A DNA stretch of 63,840 bases from an uncultured Prevotellaceae bacterium (lineage in GTDB: Bacteria > Bacteroidota > Bacteroidia > Bacteroidales > Muribaculaceae): contig CAMYCE010000003.1 of assembly GCA_947254205.1 (NCBI GenBank), forward strand, positions 1 through 63,840, in the 5' to 3' direction. The translations under genes and the position numbers were made by a program. Positions within the stretch are counted from its first letter, which is position 1; the number at the start of each line of letters is the position of its first letter. Shown one piece after another: positions 16,469-24,148 of this stretch. Under the pieces are notes generated by a model. That model had not been told where the DNA came from, did no database searches, and saw only the letters and a program-made list of their open reading frames with translations.

Positions 16469-17149
16469 TTACATTCCCTTGAGCAATTCGGGTCTCAATC
16501 GCTGTGTGCGTTCAAGTGCCTGTTGCATTTTCCAATCTTCAATTTTGGCTTGGTTGCCACTCAACAGCACTTCGGGCACCCTCCAGCCGTTGAAGTTGGC
16601 AGGACGGGTGTAGACGGGGGCTTCAAGCAGGTTGTCTTGAAACGAGTCGGTGAGGGCACTTTGCTCGTCGCCAATAGCTCCCGGAATGAGGCGCACAATC
16701 GAGTCGGCAATCACAGCGGCAGGCAACTCACCACCGGTGAGCACATAGTTGCCAATCGAAATTTCTCGAGTGATGAGGTGTTCTCTAATGCGGTAGTCAA
16801 TTCCCTTGTAGTGACCACACAATATCATGATGTTGCGCGATAGCGAGAGGGTGTTGGCTGTGGGCTGGTCGAGCAGGTCGCCATCGGGCGAGGTGAAAAT
16901 GATTTCGTCGTAGTCGCGTTGGCTCTTCAACTCCTCCATGCAGCGAAATACGGGCTCGATTTGCATCACCATGCCAGCTTCGCCACCAAAGGGGTAGTCG
17001 TCGACCTTGCGATGCTTGCTGAGCGTCCAGTCGCGCAGGTTGTGCACATGAATTTCCACCAGCCCCTTGTCTTGTGCGCGTTGCAGTATAGAGCAGTGCA
17101 GGGGCGAGTCGAGAGCTTCGGGCATCACGCTCAATATGTCGATTCTCAT
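16469..17149 (-). CDS. trmD: tRNA (guanine37-N1)-methyltransferase
   Basis: TrmD methylates G37 of tRNAs read by CNN codons, which prevents +1 frameshifting. The trefoil-knot SPOUT motifs are visible: LCGHYKGIDYRIREH, the SAM-binding SIGNYVLTGGELPA and the C-terminal VYTRPANFNGWRVPEVLLSG. The start at 17149 (MRIDILSVMPE) gives 226 aa, the family norm; an in-frame ATG four codons upstream (17161) is also possible. It heads the trmD-divIC group, and a minus-strand TATCTTTG box lies at 17201-17194. Confidence 0.93.
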   Translation of the reverse strand: MRIDILSVMPEALDSPLHCSILQRAQDKGLVEIHVHNLRDWTLSKHRKVDDYPFGGEAGMVMQIEPVFRCMEELKSQRDYDEIIFTSPDGDLLDQPTANTLSLSRNIMILCGHYKGIDYRIREHLITREISIGNYVLTGGELPAAVIADSIVRLIPGAIGDEQSALTDSFQDNLLEAPVYTRPANFNGWRVPEVLLSGNQAKIEDWKMQQALERTQRLRPELLKGM

Positions 17150-17173
17150 TTTATGGGCCATAGCAAAAAAGCA

Positions 17174-17205
17174 GTTGTATCTTTGTGTGGTGACAAAGAT
17201 ACAAC
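17174..17205. promoter_or_regulatory. Perfect inverted repeat containing two facing -7 boxes
   Basis: GTTGTATCTTTGT (17174-17186) and its exact complement (17193-17205) are separated by six bases. Each arm contains TATCTTTG, at 17178-17185 on the plus strand and 17201-17194 on the minus strand. The minus-strand box is the likely trmD promoter. The symmetry could be an operator or chance. Confidence 0.5.
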
Positions 17206-17238
17206 TTTTATGGCGATTTGCTCACGCTCCGGGCAAAG

Positions 17239-17411
17239 TTATTGGCGCAATTCCTTGCGCGCGCTACCGTCGCTATATTTCACGATGTTGATGCCACTCA
17301 CAGTCTCGCTCACGCGTTCGCAACGGGTGTTGTAGCGTGCCACCTCGGTGGAAGTGATGGCTGAGTCGATGTTTTGCACTCCCGATTCTGCCACAATGAG
17401 CTGTGATTTAG
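17239..17411 (-). pseudogene. Orphan C-terminal coding fragment
   Basis: The minus strand keeps an open frame of about 57 codons with the codon use of the neighbours, ending at TAA (17239-17241). It encodes a peptide beginning near SQLIVAESGVQNIDSAITST and ending near SDGSARKELRQ. There is a stop just upstream and no good ATG, so it looks like the tail of a gene whose 5' part has been lost. It lies between the trmD promoter and the korB terminator. A small gene with a GTG start (near 17396) is the alternative. Confidence 0.35.
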
Positions 17412-17470
17412 AGTGGTTTATAAATGCATATTAGTTCTTGTTGTGCCGACTTCAAAAAAATGAAAAAAAA

Positions 17471-17524
17471 ACGGCTCGTCCCTTGTGTTTTCTTCATCTA
17501 AGAATAATAAAGGGGGCGAGCCGT
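17471..17524 (-). terminator. Rho-independent terminator after korB
   Basis: Read on the minus strand, a GC-rich stem of about 13 bp (ACGGCTCG...CGAGCCGT) with a long A/T-rich loop is followed by a run of nine T. It lies 75 bases past the korB stop. Confidence 0.8.
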
Positions 17525-17599
17525 TGCTATGTGGTGAAGCACAACGTGCTACTACTTTTTAGAAGTTGTGCACACGTTGTGTGCGAGCCATGCTATTTT

Positions 17600-18622
17600 T
17601 TATTTTACCTCCCATGTGGTGCCCGACATCACCATGTCGCGCAGGGTCTTGAAACCATGCTTGGCTTGCACTTCTTCTACTTGTTGTTTCACACAAGCCT
17701 CATAAGAGGGTTCTTCAACTTGGCGAATCACACCAATGGCAAGAGGCAGGTCGTGACCGTCCATCATGGCCAATTGCTGGTGCAAGAAGTTGTTTTGGCA
17801 GTGTGCATCGTGCACGAGCACGTCGTCGATGGTGTAGCCATCTTCGCCAATGGTCACAGCCTTCAGGCCAAAACCATCTTGCACAATACCCTTGTTCTTT
17901 TCTTTACCAAAAATCATCTTCTCACCGTGCACAAGGTGAATAGTGCGGTCGGCACGAGTTTCACGGTCGGTGATGAAGTTGTGAATGCCATTGTTGAAAA
18001 TCACGCAGTTTTGCAAAATTTCCATCACTGCGCAACCTTGATGCTTGGCAGCCTCAACCATGATTTCTTGCGTGATCTTGAGCTCAACGTCGATGCTACG
18101 GGCAAAGAAAGTGCCACGTGCGCCAAACACGAGCTCGGCAGGCACAAAGGGATCTTCGGTTGTTCCATAAGGCGATGACTTCGATACAAAGCCACGTGCA
18201 CTTGTGGGCGAGTATTGACCCTTGGTGAGACCATAAATCTTGTTGTTGAGCAAGATGAGGTTGAGGTTCACATTGCGACGCACCTCGTGAATGAAGTGGT
18301 TGCCACCAATGGCAAGACAGTCGCCATCACCCGAGATTTGCCAAACGGTCATGTCGGGATTGGCTACCTTGAAACCAGTTGCTACGGCACCGCCACGACC
18401 ATGAATGGTGTGGAAACCATAGGTGCGCATGTAGTAGGGAAGGCGACTTGAGCAACCGATACCCGAAATCACCGCTGTTTTATAGGGAGGAATTCCAAGT
18501 TCGCTCATGGCTTTGTGAAGCACATTGAGAACGGCGTGGTCGCCACACCCTGGACACCAGCGAACAGCTTGGTCGCTCTTGTAGTCTTTGGGTTGAAAAC
18601 CCTGAATGTTATCGTTTTCCAT
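17600..18622 (-). CDS. korB: 2-oxoglutarate:ferredoxin oxidoreductase, beta subunit
   Basis: The thiamine-diphosphate-binding subunit of a 2-oxoacid:ferredoxin oxidoreductase, which oxidises 2-oxoglutarate to succinyl-CoA with ferredoxin as acceptor in anaerobic Bacteroidales. Visible: the Fe-S/TPP region WCPGCGDHAVL (22-32), GIGCSSRLPYY, HGRGGAVATG, and the TPP motif GDGDCLAIGGNHFIHE...NNKIYGLTKGQ. At 340 aa it is the normal length. It lies three bases after korA, so the two are translationally close. The exact 2-oxoacid is inferred from family and operon type. Confidence 0.9.
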   Translation of the reverse strand: MENDNIQGFQPKDYKSDQAVRWCPGCGDHAVLNVLHKAMSELGIPPYKTAVISGIGCSSRLPYYMRTYGFHTIHGRGGAVATGFKVANPDMTVWQISGDGDCLAIGGNHFIHEVRRNVNLNLILLNNKIYGLTKGQYSPTSARGFVSKSSPYGTTEDPFVPAELVFGARGTFFARSIDVELKITQEIMVEAAKHQGCAVMEILQNCVIFNNGIHNFITDRETRADRTIHLVHGEKMIFGKEKNKGIVQDGFGLKAVTIGEDGYTIDDVLVHDAHCQNNFLHQQLAMMDGHDLPLAIGVIRQVEEPSYEACVKQQVEEVQAKHGFKTLRDMVMSGTTWEVK

Positions 18623-18625
18623 TTT

Positions 18626-20470
18626 TTACTCCTCCATTATTTTTTTCACACCTTCAACGATTTCGCTCACCAAGAATGGTTGACCTTGAACCTTGTTGAT
18701 GCGTTTGATGTTCAGTTTGGCATACTTCGATTGCAGATAGTTGGCAAATTGGCCATTGTTGAGCTCAACCACAATCACGTTTTTGTATTTGCTCAGCAAC
18801 TTCTCGGTGTTGCGGGGCAATGGGTTGATGTAGCGGAATTGTGTGAGATCAACCTTCACACCTGCCTTGTTGAGCTCTTCATAGGCAGTGTAGAGGTGGC
18901 CATAGGTGCCGCCCCAACCCACGATGATAGTCTCGGCTCCAGTGTTTTCGCTTTGCACTTCCTGTTCGGGAATGTGGTTGGCCACACAAGCCACCTTGCG
19001 GTCGCGAGCCTTCACCATGCGCTCATGGTTTTCGGGGTTGTTGGAGAGTGCTCCTGTGTTGTAGTCTTTTTCAAGACCACCCACGCGGTGAGTGAAGCCC
19101 TCGGTGCCAGGAACAGCCCAGTAGCGCACGTCTTCTTCGTTGCGCATATAGGCAGTCCAGTTTTCCTTCATGTCTTTGGTTACAAAGTTGGGACGAATTT
19201 CGGGATAATCGCCTGCTTCGGGAATGCGCCATGCACTCGAGCCATTGGCAATGAAAGCGTCGGTGAGCAAAATCACGGGAGTCATGTGCTCAATGGCAAG
19301 GCGAGCTGCCTCAAATGCCGAGTGGAAGCAGTCGCTGGGCGACAAGGCTGCCACAACCACGAGTGGGCTTTCGCCACTGCGACCATAGAGGGCTTGGTTG
19401 AGGTCGGTTTGCTCTGTTTTGGTGGGAAGACCAGTTGATGGGCCACCACGTTGCACGTCAACAACCACGAGTGGAAGTTCGGCCATCACAGCAAGGCCAA
19501 TGGCTTCGCTCTTGAGTGCCAAACCAGGACCCGAAGTGGTGGTAACGGCCAAGTTGCCTGCAAACGAAGCACCCACTGCCGAGCAAATGCCGGCAATCTC
19601 GTCTTCCATTTGAATGGCTTTCACACCCAAGTCGCGACGTTTGGCAAGCTCATGCAAAATGTCGGTTGCAGGTGTAATGGGGTAGCTACCCAAGAACAAA
19701 GGCAAGTGGCTGCGCTCGCTGGCCATGATGAGACCCCAAGCAGTAGCTTTGTTGCCGTTTACGTCGGTGTAGGTACCAGGACGTTGTGTGTCGGTTTCAA
19801 CACGATAGGTCGATACCGATGCATGGATATTGTGACCGTAGTCATAGCCACTTTGAATTACCTTGGCATTGGCTTCATAGACTGCGGGTTTCTTAGCAAA
19901 TTTCTCTTTCAAGAAGTGCAAGGGGGCATCCATGGGGAAGTTAAACAACCAGCACACAAGACCAAGGGCAAACATGTTGCGACACTTCATTTGCGACTTG
20001 AAGTCCATGCCGGTGTCCTTGAGGGCGGCTTTCACCATCTCGGTCATGGGCACTTCAACCACTTGGGCCTTCAAGCCGAGCTCCTTGTAGGGATCATCGG
20101 TTGTGAAGAGGGCTTTGGCTAAATCGGTTTTCTTGAACGAGTCGATGTCAACGATGACTACGCCTCGTTGCGACAAGAATTTAACATTTTGTTTAAGGGC
20201 GGCTGGATTCATGGCAACAAGCACATCGCATTCGTCACCGGGAGTGTGCACTCCGTGACCAATGTTTACTTGGAAACCTGAAACGCCGTTCAAAGAGCCC
20301 TGTGGTGCACGCACCTCGGCAGGATAGTCGGGGAAAGTTGAGATGATATCGCCAATCTCGGCCGAAACATTGGAGAAAATGTTGCCGGCCAACTGCATAC
20401 CATCACCGCTATCGCCAGAGAAGCGAACCACAATGCTTTGACGGAACTTTACATTGTTTTTTTCTAACAT
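18626..20470 (-). CDS. korA: 2-oxoglutarate:ferredoxin oxidoreductase, alpha subunit (gamma-alpha fusion)
   Basis: A 614-residue fusion typical of Bacteroidetes Kor/Vor enzymes. Residues about 12-195 are the gamma domain (VRFSGDSGDGMQLAGNIF), and residues about 215-614 are the pyrimidine-binding alpha domain (GSYPITPATDILHEL, MEDEIAGI, TTTSGPGLALKSEAIGLA). The start at 20470 (MLEKNNV) is chosen because a TAACTTTG box at 20549-20542 puts transcription start near 20536, which rules out the upstream start at 20539. It forms an operon with korB. Confidence 0.9.
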   Translation of the reverse strand: MLEKNNVKFRQSIVVRFSGDSGDGMQLAGNIFSNVSAEIGDIISTFPDYPAEVRAPQGSLNGVSGFQVNIGHGVHTPGDECDVLVAMNPAALKQNVKFLSQRGVVIVDIDSFKKTDLAKALFTTDDPYKELGLKAQVVEVPMTEMVKAALKDTGMDFKSQMKCRNMFALGLVCWLFNFPMDAPLHFLKEKFAKKPAVYEANAKVIQSGYDYGHNIHASVSTYRVETDTQRPGTYTDVNGNKATAWGLIMASERSHLPLFLGSYPITPATDILHELAKRRDLGVKAIQMEDEIAGICSAVGASFAGNLAVTTTSGPGLALKSEAIGLAVMAELPLVVVDVQRGGPSTGLPTKTEQTDLNQALYGRSGESPLVVVAALSPSDCFHSAFEAARLAIEHMTPVILLTDAFIANGSSAWRIPEAGDYPEIRPNFVTKDMKENWTAYMRNEEDVRYWAVPGTEGFTHRVGGLEKDYNTGALSNNPENHERMVKARDRKVACVANHIPEQEVQSENTGAETIIVGWGGTYGHLYTAYEELNKAGVKVDLTQFRYINPLPRNTEKLLSKYKNVIVVELNNGQFANYLQSKYAKLNIKRINKVQGQPFLVSEIVEGVKKIMEE

Positions 20471-20541
20471 GATTTTTTTTGATTCAGTTGAACAGCCCGA
20501 AGGCATTGTCAACAAACAACATTTTTTAGTGTATTGCAATG

Positions 20542-20549
20542 CAAAGTTA
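20542..20549 (-). promoter_or_regulatory. Bacteroidetes -7 box TAACTTTG (korAB)
   Basis: A TAnnTTTG match on the minus strand, about 72 bases upstream of the korA ATG. The rest of 20550-20840 is very AT-rich with no gene seen. Confidence 0.55.
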
Positions 20550-20842
20550 AGCCCTTTATTATTGTAATAAAAACTTTTAAGTGGAAAATATTTTTGTTAA
20601 TAAGTGTTTGTTTGTATTTTAATATCTAAATAAAAGGTGTAAAAAAAACAAAAATAACAAAATAGCCATAAATTTAAACAAAAGGCACCATAAGCAAGAT
20701 GAAATCTAAACTTTTGCCTTTGTTCTGTTGTGTAGCATATTTTTTTAAAAGGAGATTCTTTAATGGAGTGAAGATGAATGCTATGTGGGGGATTTTTGAG
20801 GGAAGTGAATGGGGAGTGAAGAGGGGTGTTTGTTTAATTTGT

Positions 20843-20930
20843 TGATTTTTAGGCAACTAATGCCACTATCAATCGTGCCGTCTGAACTCCTGTCTCCTTT
20901 ACTCCTCAAAAATCTCCCTTCATTTTATTT
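20843..20930 (+). repeat. ACTCCT-rich intergenic repeat, copy A
   Basis: It contains AGGCAACTAATGCC followed by CTATCAATCGTG and then a run of ACTCC/CTCC units ending near AAAATCTCC. The same order recurs at 26629-26712, and a complementary version lies at 23910-23990. It abuts the 3' end of the methyltransferase gene. Confidence 0.7.
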
Positions 20931-21732
20931 CCATCCGCACGATGCGCTGATTGTAGCGTTTGTAGAAATAGGGGATTTTATAGAGTCCACGCAAGATGAG
21001 CGGAAAACGCCCGTTGTCGTGATCGCTCATGTAGTACTCGGCACCCAAGTGCAACTTGGGGTGCCATGCCTCCATCTCGTTGCTGTCGAGTATCGACCAC
21101 TTGAATTCAGGGCAGTTGTCTATTTTCTTCAAGGTTTCGTGGTGTCGGGCATGTTTCAGTGCGACATAGGCAAGAATGTCCATGAGCACAGTGGCGCGTT
21201 CAAATCGAGTGCATAGTTCCATGAAAAAATCTTGCACGTCTTTGGCATTGAAATACATGAGCACTCCCTCAATGATAATGAGCACGGGGGCATCATGCGA
21301 TTTCACTCGGTCGATCCAGCTGTAATCAAACATTGATTGTGCCAAATACACATTATTATCTGTGTGGGGTAATAATTGCTCACGAAATTCTATGCCTTGC
21401 TTGAGGTCGAGGTCATACCAGCAGGTCACCTTGGGCATGCCTATGCGCTGATAGCGGGCATCGAGGCCGGCCCCCAGCTGAATGACCACGGCATTGGGGT
21501 TGTCTCCTATAAAGTTGCAGGTTTCTTCATCAATGAGTGCCCCACGCACACAACAGCCCACTCTCGACATGGTCGACTTTTTGAACTTTGAAAAATTATA
21601 GTCGATTTGACTTTTTATTTGCATGGCACACTTGTCGCATAGCAATCCTCCGCCTTGTTCGGTTTCGGTTGCTTTGGCCCATAGAGGGATGAGCATGGTT
21701 TCGGGAATCCCCGATAATTTTGTGTTTTGCAT
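20920..21732 (-). CDS. Class I SAM-dependent methyltransferase (leucine carboxyl/PKS O-methyltransferase-like)
   Basis: A 270-residue protein resembling the LCM/PPM-type O-methyltransferase family. The SAM-binding segment is at about 90-110 (AVVIQLGAGLDARYQR), followed by VTCWYDLDL and the acidic PVLIIIEGVLMYF motif. It opens MQNTKLSGIPETML, with an extra Cys-containing N-terminal segment (LLCDKCAM). The start at 21732 removes 69 residues of unlikely N-terminal extension. It is 58 bases downstream of alkD and may belong to that operon. The substrate (small molecule or protein carboxylate) is unknown. Confidence 0.8.
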   Translation of the reverse strand: MQNTKLSGIPETMLIPLWAKATETEQGGGLLCDKCAMQIKSQIDYNFSKFKKSTMSRVGCCVRGALIDEETCNFIGDNPNAVVIQLGAGLDARYQRIGMPKVTCWYDLDLKQGIEFREQLLPHTDNNVYLAQSMFDYSWIDRVKSHDAPVLIIIEGVLMYFNAKDVQDFFMELCTRFERATVLMDILAYVALKHARHHETLKKIDNCPEFKWSILDSNEMEAWHPKLHLGAEYYMSDHDNGRFPLILRGLYKIPYFYKRYNQRIVRMEIK

Positions 21733-21790
21733 TGTAGCACTATTTTTGTTACAACGCAAAAGTAGCATGGTCGCCATGCCGTGGCAATAC

Positions 21791-22537
21791 CTAAAAATGG
21801 GTATTCTTCTCCTTTGCCATGCTTGATTTTCCCATAAGGTGCTTGCGTGTGGCAGGATCAAATCGCTCGATGGCATAGCGCAACATGGTGCGGGGCATTT
21901 CGTGCTTGTGGCTGTCGATGTAGCGATACAGGCGATCACTGTCGCGCTTGCCTGCCTCGCGCAACATCCACCCGGTGGCCTTGCGCATGAGGTCGTGGGG
22001 GGAATGCATCATCATGGTGGCGAGCCGGTAGGTATCGTCGAGGTCGCCTTGCTTGATAAAGGCATAGGTGGCAACCATGGCAATGCGATTGTCCCACAGC
22101 AGAGGGCTTTGGGCAAGCTGATAGAGCACATCGCGATTTTTGCCAATGAGATAGCGACCCACAATGCCGGGAGCCGAGAGGTCTACAAGGTCCCAATTGT
22201 TGATGCGAGCCGAGTGGGCGAGATAAAAGTTGAAAACTTCTTGGCTCACCTCTTTTTTGCATTGCAACACGAGAATGAGCAAGGCACACAAGCGCATTTC
22301 GTGCCACTTGCTTGCGAGCAACTCGTGCAACAAGGGCAATGGCAGGCTGCCATGTTGCTTGGCCACTTGCCTCACACAGGGCACTGTGACTCCCATGAAT
22401 TGGTCGCCTTCGCCATATTCTCCTTTTCCTGTCTTGAAAAAACGTGGCAACATGGTGCGTTTCTCCTCGGTAGAAAAGGCTTCAAGGGCATGGAATATTT
22501 CATCAACAAGGGGTGGTGTCATCGCTCTTTTTTGCAT
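21791..22537 (-). CDS. DNA alkylation repair protein (AlkD-like HEAT-repeat glycosylase)
   Basis: A 248-residue all-helical HEAT-repeat protein of the AlkD family, which excises positively charged 3-methyl- and 7-methylpurines. Characteristic segments: FMGVTVPCVRQVAK (48-61), NNWDLVDLSAPGIVG, and the WDNRIAMVATYAFIKQGD and DLMRKATGWMLREAGKRD helices. The gene starts directly after the yaaA stop (TAA-ATG), so translation is coupled. With bcp and yaaA it forms an oxidative/alkylation stress unit. Confidence 0.88.
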   Translation of the reverse strand: MQKRAMTPPLVDEIFHALEAFSTEEKRTMLPRFFKTGKGEYGEGDQFMGVTVPCVRQVAKQHGSLPLPLLHELLASKWHEMRLCALLILVLQCKKEVSQEVFNFYLAHSARINNWDLVDLSAPGIVGRYLIGKNRDVLYQLAQSPLLWDNRIAMVATYAFIKQGDLDDTYRLATMMMHSPHDLMRKATGWMLREAGKRDSDRLYRYIDSHKHEMPRTMLRYAIERFDPATRKHLMGKSSMAKEKNTHF

Positions 22538-23293
22538 TTAGATGTTTTTCACAAATATCAAAGTGTTGCCCCCCTCTTGGGCACTTGCAAGAGCAAAGCC
22601 CTCATAGGTGAAAGTTTCAAGCTCGCCAATGGTGGCGCATTGGTTTTGGAGCACAGAGCGAGCCATGGCACCACGGCAGGTTTTGGCCCACACGGCTTGA
22701 TTTTTGAGTTCTCCGCCTTTGCTCACATAGAAAAGAGGTTGCACCACTTGCACCTCGCGGCACACGCGTGGCCAGTTGAATAGCTTTTCAAACTCGGCAG
22801 TCGACAGGTGCAACAATATGCCATCGTCGGCTTTCACGCTCTCGATGAGCACATCGGTCAACTTGTCGCGCCAATATCGGCTAAGGGGCACCTCACCTGT
22901 GGCTTGCAACTTCAAGTCGTGCTCCATGCGATAGGGCACAATGCCATCGAGCGGTCGCAACAAGCCATAGAGAAAGCAAGTGATCCACAAGTGGCTTTGG
23001 GCATAGGTGAGCGTTGCGCTGCTCAATGTGTGGGCACGCAGGTGCTTGTAGGCTTGTCCGTTATAGGCCATGATGGCAGGCAACTTGGAGGCAAAGTTGA
23101 AATTGCGGTAGCGCAAGCAGTTTTCTCCTGCCAGTTGCAGGCTGCAGTGCATGAGCTGTGCCATCTCGCTTGGGTCGAGCTGTGCCATTTCGGTGGCAAT
23201 GGCTTGGGCTGTGTCGTGAAACAGGGGCACAGAGTGTGGCTCCACCACACTGTGCTCCTGCATGATTTTGGCATTGGCAAGAATGATTTGCAT
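22538..23293 (-). CDS. yaaA: Peroxide stress protein YaaA
   Basis: A 251-residue DUF328/YaaA protein. E. coli YaaA lowers free iron and Fenton damage during peroxide stress and binds DNA. Recognisable segments: the IILANAKIMQEH opening, the AIMAYNGQAYKHL motif (about 68-80) and the FLYGLLRPLDGIVPYRMEH motif (about 107-125). The start at 23293 (MQIILAN) is the family start. It lies 19 bases after bcp and directly before alkD, which agrees with a stress operon. Confidence 0.9.
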   Translation of the reverse strand: MQIILANAKIMQEHSVVEPHSVPLFHDTAQAIATEMAQLDPSEMAQLMHCSLQLAGENCLRYRNFNFASKLPAIMAYNGQAYKHLRAHTLSSATLTYAQSHLWITCFLYGLLRPLDGIVPYRMEHDLKLQATGEVPLSRYWRDKLTDVLIESVKADDGILLHLSTAEFEKLFNWPRVCREVQVVQPLFYVSKGGELKNQAVWAKTCRGAMARSVLQNQCATIGELETFTYEGFALASAQEGGNTLIFVKNI

Positions 23294-23312
23294 GCGCTGT
23301 CCCTCGGCTCGA

Positions 23313-23774
23313 TTACTGCTTGATGTAGTCGAGAATTTGCTCGGCGTGAATCTTGGTTTTGATTTCCTTGGGAGTGAAAATCTTTTCAATCACGCCTTGC
23401 TCGTTCACTAAATAGGTAGTGCGCAGTGTGCCTATCGTGCGACGGCCACAAGCCACTTTCTCGCCCCAGCAACCCAATTCTTGCAACAAGGTGGTGTTGG
23501 TGTCGGCAATGAGGGGAAATTCAAGCGAGTTTTTGTCGGCAAATTTCTTTTGCAACTCTTGCTTGTCTTTGCTCACACCCACAATGGCATAGCCAGCCGC
23601 TTCAAGTTCGGCCTTGTGCTCTTGCAGTGAGCAAGCCTCGGCAGTGCAACCGCTGGTATTGGCCTTAGGGTAGCTATAAAGCACGATTTTGCGACCGGCA
23701 AAGTCGCTCAATTTTATTTCTTTTCCGTCTTGGTCGATGCCAAGCACTGCCGGAATTTTGTCTCCTACGTTCAT
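23313..23774 (-). CDS. bcp: Thioredoxin-dependent thiol peroxidase (peroxiredoxin Q/BCP)
   Basis: A 153-residue peroxiredoxin that reduces H2O2 and alkyl hydroperoxides using thioredoxin. The peroxidatic Cys43 and resolving Cys48 are in the NTSGCTAEACSLQEH motif, five residues apart as in atypical 2-Cys BCPs. It is first in the bcp-yaaA-alkD operon, with a TATCTTTG box at 23857-23850. Confidence 0.94.
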   Translation of the reverse strand: MNVGDKIPAVLGIDQDGKEIKLSDFAGRKIVLYSYPKANTSGCTAEACSLQEHKAELEAAGYAIVGVSKDKQELQKKFADKNSLEFPLIADTNTTLLQELGCWGEKVACGRRTIGTLRTTYLVNEQGVIEKIFTPKEIKTKIHAEQILDYIKQ

Positions 23775-23849
23775 AATGCTGTAATTTAATGATATATTTA
23801 TTGATGGTTATAGATGCTGTTGAGCCATCTTTGTGCTCATCTCGGTTGC

Positions 23850-23857
23850 AAAGATAA
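23850..23857 (-). promoter_or_regulatory. Bacteroidetes -7 box TATCTTTG (bcp operon)
   Basis: A TAnnTTTG match on the minus strand, 76 bases upstream of the bcp ATG. Confidence 0.5.
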
Positions 23858-23909
23858 CCCGAATTGTGGGTATTGCAACAACGATTACAGCACATTTTTT
23901 TTTGCTGAG

Positions 23910-23990
23910 GAGATTTTTTGGGGAGTAAAGGAGGCAGGAGTTAAAGGAGTTATGAACGATAGAGATTGTCTCCCTCAAAAATTCTCCTTA
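23910..23990 (-). repeat. ACTCCT-rich intergenic repeat, copy B (inverted)
   Basis: GGAGATTTTTTGGGGAGTAAAGGAGG... followed by GGAGTTAAAGGAGTTATGAACGATAGAGATTG. The last part recurs at 26458-26486, and its reverse complement resembles copies at 20843 and 26629. The rest of 23991-24148 is AT-rich leader with no gene. Confidence 0.65.
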
Positions 23991-24148
23991 AAATTAAATC
24001 TTGCGATTGTCTTTGAAAATTGAGAAATTATGGCTAATATTGTGCAATATTATCATATTATCATATTTTTTTATTTGTTTTTATCATCTTTTGTCCTCAA
24101 AATTGAAAAAACAAAATAACGATTATTCATCAAAACAACATTCACAAC

